Shown here piece by piece: positions 9,083 through 17,287 of a DNA stretch of 64,000 nt. The DNA lies in contig NZ_JACSOH010000010.1 of the NCBI RefSeq assembly GCF_014349235.1, positions 102,427-166,426 on the forward strand. The letters are read 5' to 3'. This DNA is from Cytophaga sp. FL35. GTDB taxonomy: Bacteria > Bacteroidota > Bacteroidia > Flavobacteriales > Flavobacteriaceae. A program made the position numbers and the translations under genes. The notes under the pieces were generated by a model that worked only from the letters and a program-made list of their open reading frames with translations, was not told the DNA's origin and searched no databases. How positions within the stretch are numbered: the stretch's first letter is position 1; each line of letters begins with the position of its first letter.

Positions 9083-10093
9083 TTAATGTATAATATTTAC
9101 GGCTTCACCTAGTTTAGAAGATTTATAGGCGGCATCAACAATTTTATTTACAATAATACCTTCTTTTAAACCTGGTACTGGTATTCTGTTTTTTTGGATA
9201 CAGTCAATAAAATAAGCCATTTGTTTATCATAGATGCTTTGATCGCAATGTTCATTTTTTTTAGGAAAAATGGGTGTGGAAATTTCACTGGAATCTCCAT
9301 TTTTTATTTTTAAAGATGTAGGAAATAGTCTAGCATAGCCCTCAGTACCAAAAATTGCTGTGCTGGCCTCGGGGCCATCCATATGCGGTTGCCACCAGCC
9401 GCTCTCAATAATGCTTTCAGTACCATTACTCCAAGTGATAACCAAAATTGCCGAGTCATCCACTTCATAATCGCCAAAATTGGTAGCGATCCTTGCATAA
9501 ACCTTTACAGGTTTGGGGTCGTTTAGGAGAAAACGTACCGTGTCAATGGCATGTACGCCCATATCTGCTAAAGCACCTCCACCGGCTAATTTTTTATTGG
9601 TAAACCACCCTGTAGGACCCCAATTTTCATGTATACCATAGCCCTTGGTTTTTATGATTTTACCGAGGTCTCCTCTTTCAATGGTCGCTTTAATAAATTG
9701 AGCCTCACGATCAAACCGCCACATATGGCCAACCATTACCTTTTGCTGACACTTGCTCGCGGTGGTTTCTATTTTAAAAGCCTCTTTCTCGGAAAGGGCC
9801 AAAGGTTTTTCGATGAAAACGTCTTTTCCATGCTTTAGAAAAGCTATGGCATGAGGAGCATGTAGGGCATTTGGCGTACTTAATATTACCGCATCAATGA
9901 TACTATTATTTAATAGGGGTTTAATATCATCAAAGGTGTGTGGTATTTTATATTTTGAAGCAAATCTTTGGGCACTTTTTAAAGTTCTGGCCACTACGGC
10001 GAGCGTATCTACGTTAGCTAATTTTTGAATAGCTCTAGCATGGTAGTCTGCAATATAGCCTGCCCCAATTAATGCTACTTTTATGCTTTTCAT
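9083..10093 (-). CDS. Gfo/Idh/MocA-family NAD(P)-dependent oxidoreductase
   Basis: A 336-residue protein with an N-terminal Rossmann fold (ALIGAGYIADYHARAI at residues 7-22) and the family EKPLALS motif at about residue 95. The C-terminal alpha/beta domain contains GGGALADMGVHAIDTVRFLL, whose His is the usual substrate-binding or catalytic residue. These enzymes oxidise or reduce sugars, inositols and amino-sugar derivatives in the cytoplasm. It is the last gene of the catabolic operon that begins with the symporter at 16789, 12 bases after the GDPD gene. A second member of the family lies at 49205, also beside a symporter. The substrate cannot be named. Confidence 0.88.
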   Translation of the reverse strand: MKSIKVALIGAGYIADYHARAIQKLANVDTLAVVARTLKSAQRFASKYKIPHTFDDIKPLLNNSIIDAVILSTPNALHAPHAIAFLKHGKDVFIEKPLALSEKEAFKIETTASKCQQKVMVGHMWRFDREAQFIKATIERGDLGKIIKTKGYGIHENWGPTGWFTNKKLAGGGALADMGVHAIDTVRFLLNDPKPVKVYARIATNFGDYEVDDSAILVITWSNGTESIIESGWWQPHMDGPEASTAIFGTEGYARLFPTSLKIKNGDSSEISTPIFPKKNEHCDQSIYDKQMAYFIDCIQKNRIPVPGLKEGIIVNKIVDAAYKSSKLGEAVNIIH

Positions 10094-10104
10094 TAGAAGA
10101 TTAT

Positions 10105-10917
10105 TTAATGGTAATCTGATTCAGTTTCTAACTTTTTAAATTCACTTAACAATAATGAAAGCCTATCCGTCAAAATAAAGTCTACGCCCAAATCAATTAA
10201 CTCTTTCATTTCTTCAATAGAATCGGTTCCAAAATAATTGACTTGAACATCTTTGTTTTTAAGTGAAGTAAGCTCCTTTTCAAGACTTCCTTTTTCTCTT
10301 GATTTTTTTAATTGTATAAATTTGAAATTACCCTCTATAGTTTCAGAAATATACTTGTCACGAGAGGTTGTACGATTCATATTACAGACCATCAAATTTT
10401 TGTTTACAGATTGTATACCAGCGAAGGCTTCATTTCCACAGGCGATAACCGACTGCCGTTCTTTGTTGGATTTTAAAATTTGAAGAGCCACTTTTCTTCC
10501 CAATTCCTTACCACCTTTTAAATGCACATTTAACCAAACAGTGTTGGGCATAATGTTTAAAACTTCCTCTAAAGTGGGTATTCGGGTATTTTTTAACTGA
10601 AGAGATTTCCATGAACCGGCGTCTAATTGTCGCAGTTCCTTTAAATTTTTATGAGATACTTGTCCGTTTCCATCGGTGGTGCGGTCTACGGTATCGTCAT
10701 GAATAATGACCAAGGCACCATCCTTTGAAAGTTGTACATCAAATTCTATCATTTGGGCACCTAACCGAATAGCTTCTTCAAAGGCTGGTAGGGTATTTTC
10801 AGGATGGTTCTCAGTAGCACCTCTGTGAGCACAAATTCCCTTTTTAGGTAGTTTCATTTCCTGTGCTATCAAGATAAAAGGAATTAGAGTTAGTAGTATA
10901 GAAAATAAGGGTTTCAT
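10105..10917 (-). CDS. Exported glycerophosphodiester phosphodiesterase (GDPD)
   Basis: A 270-residue protein with a signal peptide (residues 1-19) followed by a TIM-barrel GDPD domain. Key residues visible are His31-Arg32 (HRGATENHPENT), Glu58 and Asp60 (metal ligands in IEFDVQ) and His73 (VIIHDDTVDRTT). The family hydrolyses glycerophosphodiesters to glycerol-3-phosphate and an alcohol. In Bacteroidota many secreted members occur in glycan loci and may act on substituted glycans instead. It lies between the aminotransferase and dehydrogenase genes with gaps of 3 and 11 bases. A paralogue at 54720 has the same residues but an interrupted reading frame. Confidence 0.88.
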   Translation of the reverse strand: MKPLFSILLTLIPFILIAQEMKLPKKGICAHRGATENHPENTLPAFEEAIRLGAQMIEFDVQLSKDGALVIIHDDTVDRTTDGNGQVSHKNLKELRQLDAGSWKSLQLKNTRIPTLEEVLNIMPNTVWLNVHLKGGKELGRKVALQILKSNKERQSVIACGNEAFAGIQSVNKNLMVCNMNRTTSRDKYISETIEGNFKFIQLKKSREKGSLEKELTSLKNKDVQVNYFGTDSIEEMKELIDLGVDFILTDRLSLLLSEFKKLETESDYH

Positions 10918-10920
10918 TTA

Positions 10921-12201
10921 TTAACTCATTAATTGTTCCGCTTGCTCGTATATTTTTTTAATGGCATTTGCAATCAAAATCATATCTTCTTTGCTTCCCA
11001 TCAAAACTTTATGGTGTAAACAAACAGACTCTTCATGAAAGATACGCTCACATACCGGCAATTGAAATCGGTTCGGGTCTATTTGCTCCCAATAATTTTC
11101 ATTGAGCTTATGTCTGGCCGGCTTTGTATGGGGTACATACAACGAACATTGGTTGAGTGGTTCATAACATGCATCAACTACAATATTTAGTTCAGCTTCA
11201 AACGCTTTTCTAAAAATTTCGATGGGCAAACCTTTAAACTCAACTTTTAAATATCTAAAGGCGAAATTAAAATAAGCTTTTTTGGTTTCCCGAGAATCCC
11301 TTTTCAAAGGGTGGATGCCGGGTAGTTCTTTTAAAAGCTCGTTGAGATATGCTCCGTTTTCATCCCTTGTGTCATTTTGCTTTGGCAATCTTTTGAGTCC
11401 CTCCACTAAAATAGCTGCTTGAAACTCGGTAATTCTCAGATTACCCGATTGCAAGAAATTACCATCGTCGCCATAATCACCAATACCTTTATCCCCACTT
11501 TTAAAACTGCCTTCCGGCCTTCTGCCACAATTTCTTAAGGCGTCAAGTCGTTCTGCCAAATCCGGGTCATTGGTAGTAACGGCGCCACCTTCCCCAGCGG
11601 TTAAATGCTTTGATAGTTGAAAACTGAAGCTTCCTATATCACCGATACTTCCGGCTTTTTTCCCTTTCCATTCGCCTCCATGTTTGTGGGCGCAGTCTTC
11701 AATGATGTGCAAATCATGTTCTTTTGCTATAGCCATTATCGAGTCCATATCGGCAAAGGCGCCATACAAGTGAACGGGAATAACTGCTTTGGTCCTCGGG
11801 GTTATAGCTTTTTTAATGGCTTCGGGATCGATACACCAGGTGTCTTCAAGAACATCGACAATAACGGGGGTCGCATTTACATCGATGACCGTTGCCGCTG
11901 TAGCCTGCCAAGTAAGTCCGGGAATGATGACTTCGTCGCCCACACCTATTTCAAGGGCTTCCAAAGCAATCTGTAAAGTGACGGTTCCGTTTACGGTGCA
12001 TACCGAATATTTGGTTCCAGTGAAAGCAGCAAAAAGTTGATTGAATTCTGTTTCTTTTGGGCCATTGTAAGACCAGACGCCACTATTCAGTACTTCAATG
12101 AGGGCTTTTTCCTCTTCCTTGCCCCAAACAGGCCATTGAGGCCAGGGGTCTTTAAATATGTCTTTGACGGATGGCCCACCCAAAAGTGCCAGTTGTTCCA
12201 T
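10921..12201 (-). CDS. DegT/DnrJ/EryC1/StrS-family PLP aminotransferase
   Basis: A 426-residue fold-type I PLP enzyme. Lys198 in SFQLSKHLTAGEGGA is the predicted Schiff-base lysine and Asp169 (IIEDCAH) pairs with the PLP ring nitrogen. The start (LLGGPSVKD) and overall length resemble the inosose/AHBA-type branch of the family. These enzymes normally aminate keto-sugars in biosynthesis, so its presence in an apparently catabolic operon with a Gfo/Idh/MocA dehydrogenase is notable. The pair could interconvert an amino-sugar or aminocyclitol and a keto-sugar. It follows the GH2 gene by 12 bases. No signal peptide, so cytoplasmic. The direction of the reaction is unknown. Confidence 0.85.
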   Translation of the reverse strand: MEQLALLGGPSVKDIFKDPWPQWPVWGKEEEKALIEVLNSGVWSYNGPKETEFNQLFAAFTGTKYSVCTVNGTVTLQIALEALEIGVGDEVIIPGLTWQATAATVIDVNATPVIVDVLEDTWCIDPEAIKKAITPRTKAVIPVHLYGAFADMDSIMAIAKEHDLHIIEDCAHKHGGEWKGKKAGSIGDIGSFSFQLSKHLTAGEGGAVTTNDPDLAERLDALRNCGRRPEGSFKSGDKGIGDYGDDGNFLQSGNLRITEFQAAILVEGLKRLPKQNDTRDENGAYLNELLKELPGIHPLKRDSRETKKAYFNFAFRYLKVEFKGLPIEIFRKAFEAELNIVVDACYEPLNQCSLYVPHTKPARHKLNENYWEQIDPNRFQLPVCERIFHEESVCLHHKVLMGSKEDMILIANAIKKIYEQAEQLMS

Positions 12202-12213
12202 ATTTCAGTTTGA

Positions 12214-14814
12214 TTAAATTGGTATTGATTTTGGTGAAATTTCGGTTCTAAATTCTTTGATATTCCATCCAGAGATTTTTAATTGGACAGTTCCATGATA
12301 ATTGAAATGGACTTCTATTACTCTCTTTTCGTTCGGCAGAAGGGAGATGTAATTGTCATCCCAGAAAACAGGAAGAATATCATTTTCACTGCCATCTAAT
12401 AGAAAGAGAGAAACTTGAAAGGCTATAACATTTGTAGTATTGGTCAGCTCTACTTTTAATTGCCCTTGTCTAGCGTCTATTTCGTACCCAACTTGAAGTT
12501 CAATTTTATCCAATTTTTGCAACATGGTAAAATCTGAAAACTGATTGCTTGGGGTATGGAAGGCGAATTCACCTAAATTTGCTTCGTAATCTAAAATCTC
12601 TTCTTGGGTGGATAACCAATAAAAGTTAGAGCTAATCGCATTCTTGTCTTTCTCGAACAATCTGAGATCTAAAAAATAGGTAGTCGATAAATTCTTGATG
12701 TCACCTAATTTATACAACTGAGTCGAGCTATTTGCTTCAGAAATGGTTTGGTGCTCGACACTGAAAATTAATTCTGAATGAATATTAAAAACTTTAATTT
12801 CTGCGACACAATCAGAACTTACATCAAATAGGTCATTGACCAAGTACACAGAATGACTTCCGTAATCATAGATTAACTGTTGGGGAGCGCAGGCTTTTCT
12901 AGCGGCGTAGAAAGCTGCCGTTGGCATCAGGTAATAGTCGTATAATTGCCAATACATTTTGGGCCATGCCGCGTTCAGCATCCATTGGATCACACCTGTA
13001 CTTTTAGTTTTGTTCACCCTAAACGCCTCAAACATGGGGCGCATCAGCTCATAGTTTAATGCTTGGGCTTTTCTATTAAAATCGTCAATATTTTTTGTTT
13101 CGCCGTACTTGGCCAACAGGGCCTCTCTAAACCTGTCGAGGTGTGCAAATTCATAAAGTCCGCAATGGTAATTCCACACCTCGTTAATGGGCCAGAGTTT
13201 GTCCTCTGGAATAAACTTTTGAATGCTGTTCAGTTCAGGAATTTGAGCACCCGGACCCGTTTCGGTATTAAAACCATAGGCACCGCCAAAATCAGTGTCC
13301 GTATACCAGTAGACCGGTGCCGTATAATCATAAGGGCCGAGCATTTTTACACCCGAAGAGCCGCTAATTTCGCTAATGACATCTTCACTGCCAATCACAT
13401 GCTGGTCACTGCCAACGCCTCCTGTAGAATTCAGGTAAGGTCGCGTATTATCGTACTGATCAAAGATCTTGATATATTGCTCTTCGAGTGCGGTAATAGG
13501 TACTTTGTCACTAGCTACCGTCCAAACAAAAATACTGGGGTGATTTCTTAACCAAGTAATTTGGTCTTGCCAAGCCTTGGCTACATGCTCGATGTGTTCA
13601 GGCTTATAAACACCTCCAAATCGTTCGTCGACAGGAACTCCCATATGAATTTCATGCTCCCAATGGCAACTCCAACCCGCCATAATCAAAATGCCGTAAG
13701 TATCGCAGAGATCGTATAATTTTTGATCTGTTCCCCAAAAACCTTCGAGTCGAACACAATTTAGGTTCATATGGCGCACATATTTAATTTGCGCTTCCAG
13801 TTTTTCAGGGGTATCCATGAGCAGCAAATCATCCGTCCAACCGGCACCCTTGATCAATAGTTTTTTACCATTGATCTTAAATCCGCGGTGTTTGCCATCA
13901 AGCCAATAATCGGCGACACTTCGTATTCCGAAGTTGGTTTTAACGGTACTATGTATAGAATTCTTAATAGAAAACTGCATGTGAAGTTCATACAAATGAG
14001 GTTCTCCCATGTCTGCAGGCCACCAAAGATTCGGGTTTTTAATGTTCAGTTGGTGGAATTCGGTTGGTTTCAGATGAATTATCGTACTGCTATGGGCCTC
14101 TAAATGTAGTTTTTTTTCGATTCTAATATCACCAAATGCTGCACTCAGGTTTCCAGCTATTGAAGTGTTTGATTTATTCTCAACTTCCACAGAAATATGA
14201 ACCACGGCGGAAGAGTCTACAAAATCATTTAAATAGGTCTTAACAAATGTTTTACTGAGAAAGACGCCGCCGTGCAAAAGTAGTTTTACAGGCCTAAAAA
14301 TTCCCATATTTCCGTCAGGAGGCTTTGGATTCCAGTCAACGAATCCGGTACTAAAATCTCCGGGCTCAGGAGGAATTACTTCTACAGCTAATAGGTTCTC
14401 ACCTTCTTTTAAGTGTTCGCTGGCTTCTATAGTCGTAATGCGATAGGCTCCATCAATTAAATTGGAATCGGCAATTTTTGTTCCGTTTAACCAGATATTC
14501 GCTTTGTAATTAATTCCTTCAAAAACAAGTTCACCAAAAAGGGCAGCCTGCTCTTTGCTGAGTTCAAAAGTTTTGACATACCACCAGGGAACAGTAAAAA
14601 TTTCTTTAGGAACAGTTTTTAAGTTTTCACCAAAATAGAGGTTCTTGAAGACCTTGTTTTTGACCAATGCCGCTAAAACAGTAGACGGAACATTAACACG
14701 CATCCAATCATTTGAGCATTCACCCTGTGACGATAATTCTTTACCGTCATACTTTATGTGTGAAGAGGATTCTAACCTCCAATTATCCGTAAGTTCCCAA
14801 TTATAAAAGGCCAT
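12214..14814 (-). CDS. Cytoplasmic glycoside hydrolase family 2 enzyme (exo-glucosaminidase/mannosidase-like)
   Basis: An 866-residue GH2 protein. It has an N-terminal sugar-binding jelly roll (VPSTVLAALVKNKVF and TVPWWYVKTFEL near residues 40-85), an immunoglobulin-like domain, a TIM barrel (about 300-600) and C-terminal beta domains. The N-terminal motif and the barrel motifs WTVASDKVP (Asp near residue 435) and NTETGPG (Glu near 518) resemble exo-beta-D-glucosaminidase/endo-beta-mannosidase relatives, where an Asp and a Glu are acid/base and nucleophile. There is no signal peptide, so it should act on a small glycoside already imported, presumably through the SSS symporter of the same operon. 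Specificity within GH2 is uncertain. Confidence 0.8.
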   Translation of the reverse strand: MAFYNWELTDNWRLESSSHIKYDGKELSSQGECSNDWMRVNVPSTVLAALVKNKVFKNLYFGENLKTVPKEIFTVPWWYVKTFELSKEQAALFGELVFEGINYKANIWLNGTKIADSNLIDGAYRITTIEASEHLKEGENLLAVEVIPPEPGDFSTGFVDWNPKPPDGNMGIFRPVKLLLHGGVFLSKTFVKTYLNDFVDSSAVVHISVEVENKSNTSIAGNLSAAFGDIRIEKKLHLEAHSSTIIHLKPTEFHQLNIKNPNLWWPADMGEPHLYELHMQFSIKNSIHSTVKTNFGIRSVADYWLDGKHRGFKINGKKLLIKGAGWTDDLLLMDTPEKLEAQIKYVRHMNLNCVRLEGFWGTDQKLYDLCDTYGILIMAGWSCHWEHEIHMGVPVDERFGGVYKPEHIEHVAKAWQDQITWLRNHPSIFVWTVASDKVPITALEEQYIKIFDQYDNTRPYLNSTGGVGSDQHVIGSEDVISEISGSSGVKMLGPYDYTAPVYWYTDTDFGGAYGFNTETGPGAQIPELNSIQKFIPEDKLWPINEVWNYHCGLYEFAHLDRFREALLAKYGETKNIDDFNRKAQALNYELMRPMFEAFRVNKTKSTGVIQWMLNAAWPKMYWQLYDYYLMPTAAFYAARKACAPQQLIYDYGSHSVYLVNDLFDVSSDCVAEIKVFNIHSELIFSVEHQTISEANSSTQLYKLGDIKNLSTTYFLDLRLFEKDKNAISSNFYWLSTQEEILDYEANLGEFAFHTPSNQFSDFTMLQKLDKIELQVGYEIDARQGQLKVELTNTTNVIAFQVSLFLLDGSENDILPVFWDDNYISLLPNEKRVIEVHFNYHGTVQLKISGWNIKEFRTEISPKSIPI

Positions 14815-14815
14815 A

Positions 14816-15052
14816 TTACAGCGTTTTATTCTTAGTACTTAGCTGAACCAAGTTCATTTGTGATTTCCAAAACATACCTCCGCCAATAAGGATCAATACC
14901 ATGCCAGCTACCAAATCGGTCATTTGTTGCACAAAGGTTTCGGTAAAGGTTATGGCAACTAACACAATAAGGCCAAAAATTAATATAAAGACTCCAAGGG
15001 CACGATTTATCTTGGCCGTTTTAATTTTGTTCAATAGCTCTATTTCGGTCAT
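14816..15052 (-). CDS. Small two-TM membrane protein (78 aa)
   Basis: Two hydrophobic helices (about residues 18-36 and 46-62) separated by a short loop, with charged ends. No family is recognised. It lies one base from the GH2 start and 10 bases after another small membrane protein, downstream of the SSS symporter. The fixed position suggests an accessory or regulatory subunit of the transporter, but there is no direct evidence. Confidence 0.6.
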   Translation of the reverse strand: MTEIELLNKIKTAKINRALGVFILIFGLIVLVAITFTETFVQQMTDLVAGMVLILIGGGMFWKSQMNLVQLSTKNKTL

Positions 15053-15062
15053 GGTTGAAGTT

Positions 15063-15278
15063 TTAAAATAAGTAGTAAACGGTAGCCAAAATTCCTAAAA
15101 CGGTCCATGACCAAATTTTTAGATTATGGTACCAAAATCTTTTTTCTTTTGGAATGCCTTGATAAATATATTCTGTAGGCAAAAGCAATACCAAGGCCCC
15201 AATTATTAGATAGAGACCGAAAAATATCATTTTTGCAGTTTCTTGCGATATTCCAGAAGCCCAATCAAAATTCAACAT
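15063..15278 (-). CDS. Small two-TM membrane protein (71 aa)
   Basis: Two hydrophobic segments (about residues 15-34 and 54-70) flank a basic loop. The gene begins two bases after the symporter stop codon, so translation is probably coupled. The protein is unlike the neighbouring 78-residue product in sequence, though both have the same topology. Function unknown; an SSS-transporter partner is the simplest guess. Confidence 0.6.
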   Translation of the reverse strand: MLNFDWASGISQETAKMIFFGLYLIIGALVLLLPTEYIYQGIPKEKRFWYHNLKIWSWTVLGILATVYYLF

Positions 15279-15280
15279 AA

Positions 15281-16789
15281 TTATATAGAGGTATTTTCGG
15301 TGACTATTTTCGTATTAAAAACTAAGCCTTGTAAATCTTTTTCCTCATGTTTTTTGGTACAAAGGCTTACGATAACATTGATGATAAAGCCTACTAGAAA
15401 CGACCACCATGAAATATAGAGAAAAGGATCTTCTATATGAAAAAAGTGTTCTTTAAAAACATTTAAGAAAACGGCAAAGGCAATTCCGATTATCAATGCC
15501 GAAAGTCCGCCCCATTGAGTAGTTCTTTTCCAGAAAATACCCAATAGGAGAATGGCGAAGAGGGGCCCTTGAAAATAGGACATAAAGGTCTGTATGGCCA
15601 CATATATTCCCGGGAAATCACTGCTGATAGGTGAGGTCGCCACCCCGAATATGAGTAGAACCAAGGTGGTTATTTGTCCAACTTTTAAATAATGCTTGTC
15701 ACTTGCACCTTTTTTAATAAAAGGCTCATAAATATCTTTGGTAAACAGGGTGGCAGTAGAGTTCAAAAGGGAATCGACACTCGACATAAGTCCGGCAAAA
15801 AAAGCAGCGAACATAAGACCTACCAATCCTGGAGGCAGAATACTTTTTATCATCATGGGCAATGCCTGGTCACCATCTGACAAATCTGGGTGTACCACCA
15901 CGGCCATCAACCCCGGAAATAGCACCAAAATAGGAATGAACATTTTTAAGGCCGATCCAAATATCATACTAGCTTTGGCATGCCATTCATTTTTAGCTGT
16001 AAGACATCGTTGAACAATAGACTGATTACCGATCATGTAGGCATTTGCCATTACAAAGGTCAAACCGAACAGAATGCCTGTCCACGGAAATGGAGAAGTG
16101 GTGTCAGAAGGTTGAATGATATCAAAATGACTTTGGTATTCTGGTCCCATGGTAATTATTTTCTCTACCATGTTTTCCCATCCACCAACGGCGTGCAATC
16201 CTAAGAAAACGAGGGCAAATCCACCTACGAACATGATTATCATTTGAACTACATCGGTCATGATAACCGCTGTAATTCCACCGAAATAGGTATAAAGGCC
16301 AACCACTCCGGCGGTGGAAAGAATTGAGATCCAAATGGGCCAACCCATGAGCACGTTGAGCAATACGGCACTTGCCCAAAAGAGTACACCAAGATCGAGA
16401 GCAAAAAATAGTATCCAAGTAGCGGAAGCAATCGTTCTGACCGATTTGTTGTACCTGCGTCCCAAATATTCGGGAATGGTGTACATGCCACCACGCCAGA
16501 AATAGGGTATAAAAATAAAGGCGGCCAATAGCATGGCCGGTACGGAACCAACCCAATCAAAGTTACCTACTGATACACCATATCTATAAGCCTGGCCGGA
16601 AACGCCTACAAAATCGAGTGCCCCAATATCAGATACGACTATCGACATACCGATGGCCCAAAAAGGCAAGCTTTTGCCACCTAGAAAATAGTCTTCTGAG
16701 GTATTTACAAATTTCTTAAAGTAAAGTCCTAATAGCAGCATTCCTACGATATAGGCGATGACAATAAAATAGTCGATTCCGGCAAGCAT
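15281..16789 (-). CDS. Sodium/solute symporter (SSS family, SGLT-like)
   Basis: A 502-residue inner-membrane protein with about 13-14 membrane helices. SSS-family features include the N-terminal YFLGGKSLPFWAIGMSIV segment (TM1, sodium site region), the GGMYTIPEYLGRRYN motif after TM3, and AAFFAGLMSSVDSLLNS (TM8-9 region with the sodium-binding Ser residues). The sequence is closest in feel to the sugar (SGLT) branch used by Bacteroidota to import monosaccharides or sugar acids. It is the first gene of the operon running to 9083 and has a promoter block at 16813-16878 shared with two other operons in this window. The substrate is unknown; a GH2-cleavable glycoside or its sugar is plausible. 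Confidence 0.9.
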   Translation of the reverse strand: MLAGIDYFIVIAYIVGMLLLGLYFKKFVNTSEDYFLGGKSLPFWAIGMSIVVSDIGALDFVGVSGQAYRYGVSVGNFDWVGSVPAMLLAAFIFIPYFWRGGMYTIPEYLGRRYNKSVRTIASATWILFFALDLGVLFWASAVLLNVLMGWPIWISILSTAGVVGLYTYFGGITAVIMTDVVQMIIMFVGGFALVFLGLHAVGGWENMVEKIITMGPEYQSHFDIIQPSDTTSPFPWTGILFGLTFVMANAYMIGNQSIVQRCLTAKNEWHAKASMIFGSALKMFIPILVLFPGLMAVVVHPDLSDGDQALPMMIKSILPPGLVGLMFAAFFAGLMSSVDSLLNSTATLFTKDIYEPFIKKGASDKHYLKVGQITTLVLLIFGVATSPISSDFPGIYVAIQTFMSYFQGPLFAILLLGIFWKRTTQWGGLSALIIGIAFAVFLNVFKEHFFHIEDPFLYISWWSFLVGFIINVIVSLCTKKHEEKDLQGLVFNTKIVTENTSI

Positions 16790-16812
16790 AGATGGTATAG
16801 TTTGATTGCTTA

Positions 16813-16878
16813 CAAAGTACGCTCAATAGACTTCAATTCATTTCTTATATTTTATACACTTTACGTGAAATTTTAACA
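16813..16878 (-). promoter_or_regulatory. Shared operator/promoter block upstream of the symporter operon
   Basis: Read on the minus strand, GTTAAAATTT starts at 16877, 88 bases before the symporter ATG, TAAAAT lies 23 bases further on, and TACTTTG starts 58 bases after the GTTAA start. The same three elements at the same offsets occur before both DHDPS/NAL genes (43524 and 46692). TACTTTG probably acts as the -7 box and the upstream part as an activator site. Confidence 0.6.
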
Positions 16879-17287
16879 TAATCGATGATTTATTCTTTTA
16901 AATGTGTCGGGATAGGTTAAAATATCTTATAAGGAATTAAGTAGTCTTTAGAGCATTGGACAATTTTCTTTCCGTAGTTTATTCAAAAAGAACTCAAACC
17001 ATCGATTTCGGTAAAAATGTTGGATTATTATAACTGAATTTGTGTCTTACAATTGGTGGAAATAGCCCCAAATAGTCATGTCACAAATTCATTTTCCTAT
17101 GATTTTTGACTAAAAATTAATGATATATTAACCATAATTTTTTCTTGTGGTAAAACAGCGAAAATATTGGTCAATATTACATATGTAATTAATAATATAC
17201 CATATGTTTTGAAAGGCAGAATCGGATAGTTTTGTTAGGAATTAAACATCATTTCATTCAATTTCCTAATTAACTAATTCTACCAAG
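16879..17287. promoter_or_regulatory. Divergent regulatory region of the first SusC gene
   Basis: AT-rich non-coding DNA between the symporter block and the SusC gene. It contains a perfect 14-base palindrome ATTACATATGTAAT (17176-17189), a possible operator, and a plus-strand -7-like box TAGTTTTG (17227-17234) 54 bases before the SusC ATG. The identical box precedes the second SusCD cluster (37286-37293). A TTG at 17209-17211 is only 15 bases upstream, shorter than the usual spacing. Confidence 0.4.
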
